Below, one piece after another: positions 9,474 through 19,449 of a DNA stretch of 64,000 nt; positions within the stretch are counted from its first letter, which is position 1, and each line of letters starts with the position of its first letter. The notes beneath the pieces are model-generated. The model was not told where the DNA came from. It made no database searches and worked only from the letters and a program-made list of their open reading frames with translations. A program made the position numbers and the translations under genes. The stretch spans positions 755,001 through 819,000 of the forward strand of contig JABTUZ010000001.1 in the NCBI GenBank assembly GCA_015075105.1, given 5' to 3'. This DNA comes from Leptospiraceae bacterium. Its GTDB lineage: Bacteria; Spirochaetota; Leptospiria; Leptospirales; Leptospiraceae.

Positions 9474-10829
9474 TTATTTTTGCTTTTCATCTTTTTTTCC
9501 TCTTCTGGAAAATTTAGGCGTAAATGGATTTATGGTTTGTTGCTTTTTTGTAGAAGTTTCTTCTTTACCGATTACTACAATATCTCCTTCCTGAATTTCA
9601 CTACTTTCTATTTCGGTCTGAGTTCCATCACTAAATCTCGTATGAATAGAGATAGGCTGTAATGCTCCTTCTTTCAATACCCAAACATTTCCGTTAAAAT
9701 TTTTATCTGCTTTATTCTCTTGTTTTTCGTTTTGGATTAAAATATTTTCATCACTCTTTTTTTCTTGTTTAGATGAATTTTCCTTATTTGCGTAGTTCAA
9801 TCCTGGAGAAAATTGAAGTGCTGAGTTTGGGACAAGAAGTACGTTTCTTCTGTCGCTCAATATAAATTTTACATTCGCAGTGAGATAGGGGAGTAGGCGG
9901 CCATCTGAATTGTCCGTATTTACTTCTACAGTATATGTTACCACATTTTGAGTCATGGAAGCGTTCAAACGTATCTTTCCTACAATCCCTTGAAATGTTT
10001 TTCTGGGAAAGGCATCTACACTAAATTGGACTTTTTGTCCTTTTTTAATGCTTCCAATATCAGCTTCATTTACTGCTACCCAGATTTGCATTTTACGAAG
10101 GTCGTAGGCAATTAAAAAAAGACTTGGGGCGTTTAAACTGGCTACTACCGTCTGACCAATATTTACTCTCCTGTCTATAATAACTCCTCGAACTGGAGAA
10201 ACAATCGTACAAAAAGCTAAATTTTGCTCTGCTAATTTTAGGCTTGCCTCTGCTTGTTTCACGGAGTGTTCTGCTTGGAGTATGCTCGCCTTCCCTACTT
10301 CAATTCCAGCTTGAGCATTTTTATATGCAGAATACGCTGCATCAAAATCGGCTTGAGATAAAGCATCTGAGGGGCCAAGTTTTTTTGCTCTTTCGTAGTC
10401 TCTTTCTGCTTGATAGTATTTTGCCTTGTATTGATTTAAGTTCGCCTTAGCTAAATTCACGTTTGCTTTGGATTGCTCCAATTGTGCTGTTGCACTTAAC
10501 ACTACACTTTTATAAACTCGTTCATCAATCTTAGCAAGGATTGTTCCGGATGAAATTTCTGACCCGTAGTCTATAGGGTTTCCAGAATTGTCTTTACCAA
10601 AAGAAACTATTCTTCCGGCAACTTGTGCTCCTACATCAATAACTTTTTCGGGTTCCAGAGTTCCGGTGGCGCTAATAGTAGCTAACAGGTTCCCTCGCTT
10701 GATAGGGTGAGTGAAGTATTCCGGGCTTTTTTTCTTGTTTGTCTTATACACCAAAAAGAGAAAGACTCCTGCAATAGTCATAATGGTTAGTGTATAGATA
10801 GTTCTTTTTGAAAAATTTTTTATATTCAT
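9474..10829 (-). CDS. macA: MacA-type periplasmic adaptor (HlyD family)
   Basis: Membrane-fusion protein that links the ABC pump to the outer-membrane channel. Of its 451 residues, 11-28 form the N-terminal membrane anchor. The biotinyl-lipoyl half-motif (GTLEPEKVIDVGAQVAGRI) lies near residue 55-75. A long Ala/Gln-rich coiled-coil hairpin spans about 105-200, and the second lipoyl half (SPVRGVIIDRRVNIGQTV) follows. The beta-barrel region and a Lys/Glu/Asn-rich insert near 345-375 come next, with a Lys-rich tail. First gene of the macA-macB-channel operon. A 12-bp palindrome just before the start codon may be a control site. Confidence 0.9.
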   Translation of the reverse strand: MNIKNFSKRTIYTLTIMTIAGVFLFLVYKTNKKKSPEYFTHPIKRGNLLATISATGTLEPEKVIDVGAQVAGRIVSFGKDNSGNPIDYGSEISSGTILAKIDERVYKSVVLSATAQLEQSKANVNLAKANLNQYKAKYYQAERDYERAKKLGPSDALSQADFDAAYSAYKNAQAGIEVGKASILQAEHSVKQAEASLKLAEQNLAFCTIVSPVRGVIIDRRVNIGQTVVASLNAPSLFLIAYDLRKMQIWVAVNEADIGSIKKGQKVQFSVDAFPRKTFQGIVGKIRLNASMTQNVVTYTVEVNTDNSDGRLLPYLTANVKFILSDRRNVLLVPNSALQFSPGLNYANKENSSKQEKKSDENILIQNEKQENKADKNFNGNVWVLKEGALQPISIHTRFSDGTQTEIESSEIQEGDIVVIGKEETSTKKQQTINPFTPKFSRRGKKDEKQK

Positions 10830-10840
10830 TTAGTAGTCTC

Positions 10841-10852
10841 ATCGAATTCGAT
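10841..10852. promoter_or_regulatory. 12-bp perfect palindrome upstream of macA
   Basis: ATCGAATTCGAT reads identically on both strands and ends 12 bp before the macA ATG, in an otherwise featureless AT-rich gap. The position suits an operator or part of the leader. There is no regulator gene beside it, and a palindrome this short can occur by chance. Confidence 0.25.
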
Positions 10853-11023
10853 ATGTTATGTTATAGCGATTCAACCAATAAACCAAGTTGAATATAAATC
10901 AGAAAGGTATCAATAGAAATTTTGAAATAAAAGGAATTTTAGAAACTGGATAAAAAATCGAAAAAAACAGGTTCCATTTTATTCAAAAAAACTTATAATA
11001 GAATTATTTTTTTTATCATCAAA

Positions 11024-12043
11024 TCAATCTACAGAAAGAACAATTTTGCCGATGCTTTTTCCTGACTGAAAATAATTTAGAGCATTTATTGTTTCTTTAA
11101 AAGGAAATATCTTTCCGATATATTGTGGCTCTAATTTTAAATTTTGAACTTCATTCAACAAGTTGCCTAACGTATCAATTTCTTCCCATAGCCAAATCAA
11201 GTTAAATCCTAAAACAGATTTATTTTCAGATATAATTTGCAGTGGATCTATTTTCGGTCTTAGAAAATAATTTTTAATAACTGCTAAGTAATTAGGTCTG
11301 GAGCGTTTTGGAGTAAAATTCGCGGAACCATAGGTGACTATCCTTCCGGTTGGAGAAAGTGCTTCGTAGCTCTTTTGAAAAATACTTCCACCTATAGAGT
11401 CTAATACTAAATTTAGTTTTCTTTTGCCAACTGCGTTTCTTATATTTTCAGAAAAATGTTTGTCTCTTACGATTATATCATCGTATCCTTCACTTTTTAA
11501 AAAATCAGACTTAGATTCATCTCCTATCGTCCCTATGGTATAAACTCCGAATTTTTTAGCGATTCGATTTGCAAAAATTCCGACCCCTCCCGCAGCGCTA
11601 TGAATTAATACAGTGTCTCCCTTTTTTAAATTCCCTAATGGAAGAAGAGCGTAATAAGCAGTCAGAGATTGTGTAAGAAATGCTGATCCTTCAAAGTAAT
11701 CCCAATTTTTAGGAAGTTTACGGATATACTTCTCATCAACATTTAGATGAGTGGAGTAGGCTCCAAATCGGGTCACTCCCATGACTTTTTCTCCTGACTT
11801 CCATTTTTTTACGGATTTTCCTGTTTGGATTATTTTGCCTGAAAATTCCAAGCCTGGAATGAAGCTCTCTTTTGGTGTTGCACTATAGAGTCCTGTGATT
11901 GCAAATATATCGGCAAAATTCAATCCAATAGAGTGAACCTCTATCGAAACTTCATTTTCTTTTAGAGTAGGAATTTCCTCTTCGATGAGTTTTAAGTTTT
12001 TGATGGAGCCTGCTTTTGCTATTCTATACACCAATCGTCTCAA
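11024..12043 (-). CDS. VAT1/quinone-oxidoreductase-like medium-chain dehydrogenase
   Basis: A 339-residue member of the zinc-independent MDR superfamily. It has an N-terminal GroES-like domain with GLNFADIFAITGLY and PGLEFSGKI. A Rossmann domain follows with the nucleotide loop HSAAGGVGIFANRIAKKFG at about residues 148-166. The C-terminal segment ends GKIVLSVD as in VAT1-like proteins. No zinc-binding Cys cluster is visible. The start is TTG at 12043, supported by GGAG seven bases upstream. Probably NADPH-dependent and soluble; the substrate (quinone or enone) is unknown. It lies downstream of the HIT/DCC pair on the same strand, with a 93-bp gap containing an AT-only inverted repeat. Confidence 0.85.
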   Translation of the reverse strand: MRRLVYRIAKAGSIKNLKLIEEEIPTLKENEVSIEVHSIGLNFADIFAITGLYSATPKESFIPGLEFSGKIIQTGKSVKKWKSGEKVMGVTRFGAYSTHLNVDEKYIRKLPKNWDYFEGSAFLTQSLTAYYALLPLGNLKKGDTVLIHSAAGGVGIFANRIAKKFGVYTIGTIGDESKSDFLKSEGYDDIIVRDKHFSENIRNAVGKRKLNLVLDSIGGSIFQKSYEALSPTGRIVTYGSANFTPKRSRPNYLAVIKNYFLRPKIDPLQIISENKSVLGFNLIWLWEEIDTLGNLLNEVQNLKLEPQYIGKIFPFKETINALNYFQSGKSIGKIVLSVD

Positions 12044-12136
12044 AATTTCACTCCACGAAAGAAAATTGATTACAAAAAATATTTTCTATAATCATAAATC
12101 CAATTGATTATTTTTTTTAAGAGAAAACTCCAATTT

Positions 12137-12526
12137 CTAAATAAATCTATCATGAATTGACTTGTCTGAAATTCTACAAGATATTTTTTTTCCAAAAATC
12201 CTGTATCTGTTTTTTGCGATAAAGTCGTAGAAAAAGTCACGAACCTGTTCAGGAATACAAGTTAGTAATAAAAAAATATTTCTAAATCTTGGAAATAGCA
12301 AAAATAGGATTTGTAAAATAGCAGTCGATTTTTTTAGTTTTTCTTTTTCGTCCAAAAAAAAGATCGAATCAGGAGTGGAAATTTCTTCTGAAGATGGGAA
12401 TGTTTGCAAAAATAGAGTTGAATGAATTGGTGAAAATTGAAAAATTTTTTCTTTGTCGTGATCTATTATGAAGTTGATGAAACTGTTGCACAAAATACAA
12501 ACACCATCAAAGAATATGACTTTCAT
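12137..12526 (-). CDS. DCC-family (DUF393) thiol-disulfide oxidoreductase-like protein
   Basis: A short protein of 129 residues that opens with the family signature FFDGVCILCN (residues 5-14). This holds the Asp and the CxxC-like pair that define the DCC family, and a conserved hydrophobic helix follows. No signal peptide. The family is thought to be thioredoxin-like and to act on disulfides, but its substrates are poorly known. It starts 9 bp after the HIT gene stop, so the two are probably co-transcribed. Confidence 0.85.
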   Translation of the reverse strand: MKVIFFDGVCILCNSFINFIIDHDKEKIFQFSPIHSTLFLQTFPSSEEISTPDSIFFLDEKEKLKKSTAILQILFLLFPRFRNIFLLLTCIPEQVRDFFYDFIAKNRYRIFGKKISCRISDKSIHDRFI

Positions 12527-12535
12527 CGTACAGTC

Positions 12536-13054
12536 TTAGTCTGTATTTTCATTCCAGAGTTTTTTAATCTCTTCTACCATTTTATATGGCTCATAAATTA
12601 CTACTCTTGTATTGGCAAACACATCCAAAAAACCGACTTCATTCGGAAACCGGGGGACAATATGTTGGTGAATGTGCGGGATAGAGCCTCCACTGTTTTG
12701 ACCTATATTATATCCGATATTGAATCCCTTAACATTCCACTTATCTGAAACAAGTTTAACTGATTTTGTAGTTAGTTTGTGCATATCAAGAATTTCTTCT
12801 TCTTGTATATCTTCGTAATTCAACAAATGTCGCTTTGGAAATACAATTAAATGACCCGGGTTGTAAGGAAATAAATTTACGGAAAGTACGGACAGTTCAG
12901 TGGAAACGATAATAAGATTCGGTACATTGGGATCATTGTCTTTTACTCCACAAAGAATGCAGTCAACCTTGGGTCTGTCTCCTTTTGCATATTTTAATTT
13001 ATTGACGGAAAATAGATTCTTTCTTGGGTTTTGTATATTGTATTTACTTCCCAT
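12536..13054 (-). CDS. HIT-family nucleotide hydrolase/transferase
   Basis: A 172-residue soluble protein. The histidine triad is visible as HIHQHIV near residue 137, preceded by GGSIPH, and an upstream [15 protein letters not shown] segment is typical of the HIT fold. A CxxC pair (CILCG) near residue 33 resembles the zinc-binding extension seen in some bacterial Ap4A-phosphorylase-like HIT proteins. It probably hydrolyses or phosphorolyses dinucleoside polyphosphates or nucleoside phosphoramidates. ATG start at 13054. First gene of the HIT-DCC pair, divergent from rsmH across a 249-bp gap. Confidence 0.9.
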   Translation of the reverse strand: MGSKYNIQNPRKNLFSVNKLKYAKGDRPKVDCILCGVKDNDPNVPNLIIVSTELSVLSVNLFPYNPGHLIVFPKRHLLNYEDIQEEEILDMHKLTTKSVKLVSDKWNVKGFNIGYNIGQNSGGSIPHIHQHIVPRFPNEVGFLDVFANTRVVIYEPYKMVEEIKKLWNENTD

Positions 13055-13230
13055 AGTTCAAGTGGAATTTTATTTTTAAATATTGCAAGTGAATTTATGA
13101 ATGAATGCCTGTAAAAGACAGTTTTTTCATCAAATAGAAAATTTGTACAAAAGTTGCACTTTAAGATTTCACTGCAAATCTTTAAAAAAAGTTTTATAAA
13201 TGTTCAACTGTAAGTCGTGGATAATAATGC

Positions 13231-13258
13231 TTGACTGTGGCTTAGAATTGTATTTAAT
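13231..13258 (+). promoter_or_regulatory. Predicted sigma-70-type promoter of the mur/fts cluster
   Basis: TTGACT (13231-13236), a 16-base spacer and TTTAAT (13253-13258) give close matches to both consensus hexamers. They sit 45 bases upstream of the rsmH ATG, in the only long gap before a run of overlapping plus-strand genes. The prediction is by eye only. Confidence 0.4.
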
Positions 13259-13303
13259 AAAAAGTGTACTTGTCCCAATGGGAATAAAAAATATTTTTAG
13301 TTG

Positions 13304-14236
13304 ATGAAAACTTTGAGTGAATCGTTTGAATTACAACCAACCCATATTCCTGTAATGACGGAAGAAGTTCTCAAAATATTTGATTTCTTAGGGGATAGCC
13401 AGTCAAAAATATTTTTGGATTGTACGGCTGGAGAAGGTGGACATTCTATTGCGATATTAGACTATTTTCCAAATTCCAAAATTTTACTTATTGACCGAGA
13501 TGTTGAAATGCTCGAAAGAGCTAAAGAGCGATTGAGTAAATATAAGGACAGGACTTATTTTTACAACTGCAACTATTCACAAATAGATGAGAATCTTTTA
13601 ACTGAATTGCATTTCCCAAAAAGTGTAGATGGGATTCTAATCGATGCGGGGATTTCTATGACCCACTATCTAAAGTCAAACAGAGGTTTTGGGATTAAAC
13701 AAGACGAGGACTTAGACATGAGACTTGACTGTAACGGGACTGTTACAGCAAAAGAAATCCTAAAGAATTATAGCGAAAAAAAGTTAGAAGAGATTTTTTT
13801 GAATTACGGTGAAGAAAATTGGTCAAGAAAAATTGCCGAAAAAATCGTAGAAGAGAGAAGAAGAAATCCGATTCAAACTACATTCGATTTGTCTAAACTT
13901 ATAGAGAGAACTATCCCAAGGAAATTTTGGCCTCCAAAGTCACACCCGGGTGTTAGGATTTTTCAAGCTCTTAGAATTGAAGTCAATTCTGAATTAAAAC
14001 ACTTGAGTGACGCTTTTCAGAATCTTCCGAAATTATTAAATAAAAACGGAATACTGTGCATTATTTCTTTTCATTCTCTTGAAGATAGAATTGTGAAACA
14101 CTCTATGATCAATTTGAAAAAAGGAGGATTTCAGATTTTAACAAAAAAGCCGATAATTCCATCAGAGGTAGAAATTAGAGGAAACCACGCTTCTCGCTCT
14201 TCAAAGTTAAGAGCGATCCAAAGAAAAGAAATATGA
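13304..14236 (+). CDS. rsmH: 16S rRNA (cytosine1402-N4)-methyltransferase RsmH
   Basis: The classical first gene (mraW) of the division and cell-wall cluster, which methylates C1402 of 16S rRNA using S-adenosylmethionine. The 310 residues carry HIPVMTEEVL at the N-terminus and the SAM loop LDCTAGEGGHS near residue 40. GILIDAGISMTHY, with Gly-Ile-Ser in place of the usual Gly-Val-Ser, and the conserved SHPGVRIFQALRIEVN/ISFHSLEDR blocks follow. ATG at 13304 is preferred over the adjacent TTG at 13301. Its stop overlaps the next start by 4 bp (ATGA). Confidence 0.95.
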   Translation: MKTLSESFELQPTHIPVMTEEVLKIFDFLGDSQSKIFLDCTAGEGGHSIAILDYFPNSKILLIDRDVEMLERAKERLSKYKDRTYFYNCNYSQIDENLLTELHFPKSVDGILIDAGISMTHYLKSNRGFGIKQDEDLDMRLDCNGTVTAKEILKNYSEKKLEEIFLNYGEENWSRKIAEKIVEERRRNPIQTTFDLSKLIERTIPRKFWPPKSHPGVRIFQALRIEVNSELKHLSDAFQNLPKLLNKNGILCIISFHSLEDRIVKHSMINLKKGGFQILTKKPIIPSEVEIRGNHASRSSKLRAIQRKEI

Positions 14237-14583
14237 AAGAATATATTAAAAATCATATCTATACAGTTACCTTTATGTTTAAATTGTTTGGACTTGTTCT
14301 CATGCCCGCTCTCCTTTTCTTTTTCTATGTATGGCAAAATGTATCGTACTCTATGTTGAGTAGGGAAATCAGAAAAATGACTATTAAAAAAGAAGAGTTT
14401 ACAAAGAAAAATGATGACCTTAAAATAGGAATAGCTGAATACACGTCTGCAGAAAGAATTGAGGGATTGTACAGAAAGACGTACAATTATCTTCCAATAT
14501 CCGCGGAAAATAAAATAATTACAGTAACACTTCCTCCCGATAAAGAATTTAGAATAACCGAGAAAGACGAAAGAAAGAATTGA
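14233..14583 (+). CDS. Small single-pass membrane protein in the FtsL position
   Basis: A 116-residue protein with one membrane helix at about 14-33, then a Lys/Glu-rich stretch that should form a coiled coil (about 40-85) outside the membrane. Its size, layout and place between rsmH and murE are those of FtsL, the division protein that partners FtsB and FtsQ. FtsL sequences diverge so much that identity cannot be shown by eye. Start (ATGA) and stop (TTGA) both overlap the neighbouring genes, so translation is probably coupled throughout. Confidence 0.65.
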   Translation: MKEYIKNHIYTVTFMFKLFGLVLMPALLFFFYVWQNVSYSMLSREIRKMTIKKEEFTKKNDDLKIGIAEYTSAERIEGLYRKTYNYLPISAENKIITVTLPPDKEFRITEKDERKN

Positions 14584-16079
14584 AAATAGAAGACCTCCCT
14601 TTAGAAGCCTATCGCATAACGCTTCAAAAAAATAATCCAAATTTAGAAGTCTCGTATATTCATACAGATTCAAGAAAAATATCACAGGGAGATATTTATT
14701 GTGTAAATGAATCCTTTGCGGATAGGACTCCAAATTTTTTAGAAGATGCGTTATCAAAAAAAGCAAACGCAGTTTTAATTAAAAAAGGCTCTAAATATTC
14801 ATTCGACACAAATAAGTTTGAAATCGTAATGGAATCAGAAGATGATCCTGAAACTATTGTAGGTTATCTTGCATCAGCTTTAAAAAATCATCCATCAAAA
14901 TTTTTAAAAGTTGTTGCAGTTACAGGAACAAACGGGAAGACCTCTGTTACCCATATTCTTTACGATCTATTGACAAAGGAAAATAAAAAATGTGGAATAA
15001 TCGGAACAATTCAAACTTATTATGACGGGAAGTCGATAGAAACAGGATACACTACTCCTGACGCACCTTTCCTTCATGAAATTTTTTATGATATGAAGAT
15101 GGCTGGAGTTGAATATGTTTTCATGGAGGCAAGCTCTCATGGTTTGAAGTTAGGCAGATTAAACGGGGTTGAATTTTACGCGGCAATATTTACAAATCTC
15201 ACTGTAGATCATTTAGATTTTCATATCAATATGGAAGATTATAGAAATAGTAAATTGAAACTATTTGAGTTGTTAGAAAAAAGTAGTGTACCGGAAAAGT
15301 TTGGTATTGTATACAAAGATTTTCCGGGAGGGTTAGAATTTGTTGAAATACTAAAAAGTAAAAATTGTTCTTATCCCATTTATATCTTGGGTGGTGAAAA
15401 TTTTGAACTAAAAAATATTCAAATTACTTCTTTTGAAACACAATACATTATTGTTGATATACAAAAAAAAGTCTTTAGGAAAATACAAACAAACCTTTTA
15501 GGAAATTTTAATGCGATTAATTCTGCTTTAGCCTATATAGCGTGTGAAAAATTCGGATTTTCCTCGGATAGGGTTGCAAAGAATTTAACAAATTTAAAAT
15601 CTGTTCCCGGTCGATTTCAAAAAATTTATGACAACTCAGGCGAAAAATTAGCAATTGTAGATTATGCGCATACTCCGGATGCTTTAGAGAATGTGATTCA
15701 AAGTGCAAGAGAGCTTACTCAAAAAAGACTTGTTACTTTGTTTGGTTGTGGGGGAGATAGAGATAAAACAAAAAGACCGTTAATGGGAGAAATTGCAGAA
15801 AAATATTCCGACTTAGTGATTGTTACCTCTGACAATCCAAGAACCGAAGACCAAGAAAAAATTATAGACGATATAGTTTCGGGTTTCTCAAAAAATTATA
15901 CAAATTTCTATAGAATTTCTGATAGAAGTGAAGCCATCCAAAAAGGGGTAAAATTATTGAAACAGGGTGAGATACTTTTAGTTTGCGGGAAGGGACACGA
16001 AGATTACCAAATTTTGGGGAAGAAGAAAATTTATTTTAGTGATGAAGAAGAAATAAAAAAAGCATTTCGTAAAAATTAG
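14580..16079 (+). CDS. murE: UDP-MurNAc-tripeptide synthetase MurE, probably meso-DAP adding
   Basis: Cytoplasmic ligase that adds the third amino acid to UDP-MurNAc-Ala-Glu. The 499 residues show the ATP loop VTGTNGKTSVTH (about 116-127), the EASSHGL motif, the TNLTVDHLDFH block and a C-terminal GCGGDRD. The motif SDNPRTE (near residue 421) is the DNPR signature of meso-diaminopimelate-specific enzymes; lysine or ornithine ligases differ there. The start is TTG at 14580, overlapping the previous TGA stop as TTGA. This agrees with Leptospira-type peptidoglycan. Confidence 0.94.
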   Translation: MKIEDLPLEAYRITLQKNNPNLEVSYIHTDSRKISQGDIYCVNESFADRTPNFLEDALSKKANAVLIKKGSKYSFDTNKFEIVMESEDDPETIVGYLASALKNHPSKFLKVVAVTGTNGKTSVTHILYDLLTKENKKCGIIGTIQTYYDGKSIETGYTTPDAPFLHEIFYDMKMAGVEYVFMEASSHGLKLGRLNGVEFYAAIFTNLTVDHLDFHINMEDYRNSKLKLFELLEKSSVPEKFGIVYKDFPGGLEFVEILKSKNCSYPIYILGGENFELKNIQITSFETQYIIVDIQKKVFRKIQTNLLGNFNAINSALAYIACEKFGFSSDRVAKNLTNLKSVPGRFQKIYDNSGEKLAIVDYAHTPDALENVIQSARELTQKRLVTLFGCGGDRDKTKRPLMGEIAEKYSDLVIVTSDNPRTEDQEKIIDDIVSGFSKNYTNFYRISDRSEAIQKGVKLLKQGEILLVCGKGHEDYQILGKKKIYFSDEEEIKKAFRKN

Positions 16080-16101
16080 AAAACTCCCGAAAATATAGTA
16101 T

Positions 16102-17211
16102 ATGTTCCAGTGGATTTTTGAATTATTTTCAGAGGATCCGGGTTTTTTCCGGATTTTCAGTTATGTGACTTTTCGGGCGCTCATGGCCGGTTTGACTTCT
16201 ATGCTGCTATCTTTTTTATTGGGTAAGAAGATTATAAACTTTTTACACGATTTGAAATTCAAAGAAAGCATTCGAAATGATGGACCCAAGACCCATGAGT
16301 CTAAATCGGGCACTCCGACTATGGGTGGGGTCATGATTATTTCTACTTTACTAATCTCTGTTCTATTATGGGGAAATTTAAAAAATCCGAATGTAATTTT
16401 ACTATTAGTGTTTAGTTTTTTATTCTCAATTCTTGGGTTTATTGACGATTATCAAAAATCAGTTTTAAAGATAAAAGGGGGGATGAAGGGTCGAGTCAAA
16501 TTTATACTTTCTATTCTTATCTCTATTTCATTTTGCCTTATCTTCTTTTTGAAGACAGGAAGTGTAGGCTCTGATTCCAGAGGAATTTCATTTACTTTGA
16601 CAGATTTGTTTATCCCTTTTTTAAAAGGGCCCTTGATCAATTTAGGAATTTTGGCTATTCCGTTTTCGATCTTAGTAATTATAGGGTCATCTCACGCAGT
16701 CAATCTAACCGATGGCTTAGATGGACTGGCAACAGGAACAGTGATCATATCCACTGTTACCTTAGGAATTATTTCCTATGTGTCTGGAACTCCTGTAGCT
16801 GCAAAATATTTGAATATACCGTATTTTCCGGGTGCTCATGAATATTCTGTCTTCCTATCTGCTTTAACTGGATCACTCATTGGATTTTTATGGTTTAACG
16901 CTCACCCAGCTGAGGTATTTATGGGGGACACAGGATCTTTATTTTTAGGGGCAACTCTTGGAATGATTGCAATTCTATTGAAAAAAGAAATTTTGCTTAT
17001 TATTTTAGGAGGTGTTTTTGTAGTCGAAGCGTTAAGCGTCATCCTTCAAGTCGGCTCTTTTAAATTGACAGGGAAAAGAATTTTTAAAATGGCACCCATC
17101 CATCACCATTTTGAATTGCATGGGTTAAAAGAAACAAAAATCGTAATTCGACTTTGGATTTGTGCAATCATTCTTGCACTTATCTCCTTATCGACTTTGA
17201 AGATTCAATAG
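16102..17211 (+). CDS. mraY: Phospho-MurNAc-pentapeptide transferase MraY
   Basis: Integral membrane enzyme that makes lipid I from undecaprenyl phosphate. The 369 residues have about ten helices and all the main cytosolic motifs: [13 protein letters not shown] (near 66), GFIDDYQK (near 112), [10 protein letters not shown] (near 202), [16 protein letters not shown] (near 273) and [10 protein letters not shown] (near 330). The aspartates of DDY and the HHH loop needed for catalysis are present. Unlike its neighbours it is separated from murE by 22 bp. It ends one base before the GTG of ftsW. Confidence 0.96.
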   Translation: MFQWIFELFSEDPGFFRIFSYVTFRALMAGLTSMLLSFLLGKKIINFLHDLKFKESIRNDGPKTHESKSGTPTMGGVMIISTLLISVLLWGNLKNPNVILLLVFSFLFSILGFIDDYQKSVLKIKGGMKGRVKFILSILISISFCLIFFLKTGSVGSDSRGISFTLTDLFIPFLKGPLINLGILAIPFSILVIIGSSHAVNLTDGLDGLATGTVIISTVTLGIISYVSGTPVAAKYLNIPYFPGAHEYSVFLSALTGSLIGFLWFNAHPAEVFMGDTGSLFLGATLGMIAILLKKEILLIILGGVFVVEALSVILQVGSFKLTGKRIFKMAPIHHHFELHGLKETKIVIRLWICAIILALISLSTLKIQ

Positions 17212-17212
17212 C

Positions 17213-18358
17213 GTGAATCTAAAATCTAAAATTATAAAATTTTGGAAAAATTCAGAAGACCCTGTGGATATCATTTTGGTCTTTTCTATTTTTACTCTAC
17301 TTTTATTTGGTATATCCATTATGTATTCAAGCTCTGCGGTTACAGCTGAGCGTGAATTCAACGATCCAATGTATTTTTTAAAAAAACAATTTGTGTGGAT
17401 ATGTATTTCTTTAGTTGTGTATATCAGCTTTTCACTTTTACCATATAATCTATTGCAGAAGTTTGCAATTTATATAGCTGTGTTTTCTGTGTTTCTCTTA
17501 GTATTAGTCTTTTTACCCGGAGTAGGTAAATCTGTAAGCGCCTACTATGGTAGAAATTTTCATCGTTGGATCGGGATCGGCCCATTTCAATACCAGCCAT
17601 CAGAATTTTCAAAACTGGCAATGGTGATTTACCTTTCAGCATTTTTAGTAAAAATAAAATCGAACCAAGTAAAAAATTATAAAATATTTCTGTTTCCTTC
17701 ACTGCTTGTTGGAATTGAGTTAGTTTTGATTATTGCAGAGCCTGCATTTGGGACTACCATGGCGGTTATTTTTGTAATAGTGACTCTTATTTTTTTAGAT
17801 GGGTTTCCATTAAAAAATTTAATTATTTCTCTTGTTGCTATGATTCCTCTTATGTTTATTTTGGTAGATAAAGTAGGATATAGGAAAAAAAGAATAGAAG
17901 TCTGGCTCGATCCTTATAAATATAGATTTGACGAGGGGCATCAATTGGTTTCTTCTTTTCGTGCATTTTCTGATGGGGGATTGTTTGGTAATCCTATTTC
18001 ATTAGGGTATTCTCATCGGTATTTGACTTATAGTCACACAGATTTTGTAATGGCTACCTTTGTAGAAGATTATGGATTTTTGGGGTTTATAATTCTTTTA
18101 TCACTTTTTTTACTTTTAATTATTAGAGCTTTCTATCTTATTAAAAAAGTAAAAGATCTGTTTGGATTTTATCTTGGAGTAGGTATTATTACAATGTTTA
18201 GCATTCAGATTTTGATAAATTTATTTGTTGTAACCGGTGTATTTCCGATTACAGGAATCAGCCTCCCGTTTATAAGTTATGGGGGGTCGTCTATTTTAAC
18301 AATGATGGTGTCTCTTGGAATTTTGACAAATATTACAAGAAAAGAGAATCTAACTTGA
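17213..18358 (+). CDS. ftsW: FtsW/RodA/SpoVE-family peptidoglycan polymerase, probable FtsW
   Basis: A 381-residue polytopic protein with about ten helices. The SEDS signature appears as [16 protein letters not shown] near residue 125, FVEDYGFLG near 283 and [11 protein letters not shown] near 350. SEDS proteins are the glycosyltransferases that polymerise lipid II with a cognate class B PBP. Its place between mraY and murG points to FtsW (septal) rather than RodA. GTG start one base after the mraY stop. No PBP gene is present in the cluster. Confidence 0.92.
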   Translation: MNLKSKIIKFWKNSEDPVDIILVFSIFTLLLFGISIMYSSSAVTAEREFNDPMYFLKKQFVWICISLVVYISFSLLPYNLLQKFAIYIAVFSVFLLVLVFLPGVGKSVSAYYGRNFHRWIGIGPFQYQPSEFSKLAMVIYLSAFLVKIKSNQVKNYKIFLFPSLLVGIELVLIIAEPAFGTTMAVIFVIVTLIFLDGFPLKNLIISLVAMIPLMFILVDKVGYRKKRIEVWLDPYKYRFDEGHQLVSSFRAFSDGGLFGNPISLGYSHRYLTYSHTDFVMATFVEDYGFLGFIILLSLFLLLIIRAFYLIKKVKDLFGFYLGVGIITMFSIQILINLFVVTGVFPITGISLPFISYGGSSILTMMVSLGILTNITRKENLT

Positions 18359-19449
18359 TACGCACAGTAGTGATTTCTGCCGGTGGCACAGGTGGGCATA
18401 TCTCTCCCGGTATCGCTCTTGCAGAAACTTTCATAGAATTCAAAGATCATTTCGAGTGTGAATCGGTAATAATTCACTCTGTCAAAAGAAACCTGAATAA
18501 CCCGGACTTACAAAATCCACCTTGTCTGGTTGTATGGCATGATTCTCCAAGATTGTCTAAATGGAACTTTCTCATTTTTCCGATCCTATTTACAAAAAAT
18601 TTGCTGATTACTTTTTTCCAATTTCGTAAGTTGAAAGTAGATGTAGTGATTTCTATGGGCGGGTATTCTGGTTTACCTGCACTAATCTATGCAATCGTAT
18701 TTAGAAAAAATATTTTTCTGTGTGAACAAAACTGTGTCATGGGAAGAGTGAATAAATTATTTAAAAATTTTGCAAAAAAAGTTGCGCTGAGTTTCCCGTT
18801 ATCGGATACAACAGAACTACAAAATAATTTTAAGATTATTGGGAATCCTATTCGTAAAAAAGTGATTCCAAGTATTTCTATCAAGGTCAATAGAGAAATC
18901 TCTGCAAAGAAAAAAGAGAAGTTAAATGTACTGGTTATGGGAGGCTCTCAAGGCTCAAGACAAATCAATAATATGGTGATACGTGCAATGGAAAATGACG
19001 AGGTCGCTCAGAAAATAAATTTTCGGATGCTCACCGGTACTTCTCTGTATGAAGAAACAAAAAAGAAAAATACAAAACAATTGGACTTAATTTCTTATTC
19101 TATTGATATGAAGGAGCACTACGAGTGGGCAAACTTAGTAGTTGCAAGGTCGGGTGCAGGTGTGCTTTCAGAGTGTGCAGTTTTTGCTATTCCGATGATT
19201 CTAATTCCCTATCCTTATGCCGCAGACAATCATCAAGAGATGAATGCTAAATATTTTGAATCTAACGGAGCTGCATTTATAATTAACAGTGAAAGTGAGG
19301 ACGAGACCGAGCTTGTAAAACTACTGCTATCGATGTCATCCAATTTAGAAATATTGAACGAAGCATCTAAAATGTCTCTATCTCTTTCGAGGATTAATGC
19401 GTCATACGATACTCTAAATTTTTTCTTAAAAGAAAAACATGAATCTTAA
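18355..19449 (+). CDS. murG: Lipid II synthase MurG
   Basis: Peripheral membrane GT-B glycosyltransferase that adds GlcNAc to lipid I. The 364 residues contain [15 protein letters not shown] at the start, [10 protein letters not shown] near 98, GGSQGSR near 198 and the donor-binding block [10 protein letters not shown] near 263 followed by [10 protein letters not shown]. It starts with TTG at 18355 overlapping the ftsW stop (TTGA). Its 3' end overlaps murC by 11 bp. Length is normal. Confidence 0.96.
   Translation: MIRTVVISAGGTGGHISPGIALAETFIEFKDHFECESVIIHSVKRNLNNPDLQNPPCLVVWHDSPRLSKWNFLIFPILFTKNLLITFFQFRKLKVDVVISMGGYSGLPALIYAIVFRKNIFLCEQNCVMGRVNKLFKNFAKKVALSFPLSDTTELQNNFKIIGNPIRKKVIPSISIKVNREISAKKKEKLNVLVMGGSQGSRQINNMVIRAMENDEVAQKINFRMLTGTSLYEETKKKNTKQLDLISYSIDMKEHYEWANLVVARSGAGVLSECAVFAIPMILIPYPYAADNHQEMNAKYFESNGAAFIINSESEDETELVKLLLSMSSNLEILNEASKMSLSLSRINASYDTLNFFLKEKHES

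Noticed and set aside
12088-12111. ATAATCA/TGATTAT inverted repeat followed by T-run as a terminator
   Set aside because: The stem is A/T with only one G:C pair, the long T-run is on the plus strand where no gene ends, and such repeats are common in AT-rich DNA.
14131-14766. 211-codon frame on the minus strand across rsmH, the ftsL-like gene and murE
   Set aside because: It lies wholly antisense to three genes with clear family motifs, and its composition is the mirror of theirs.
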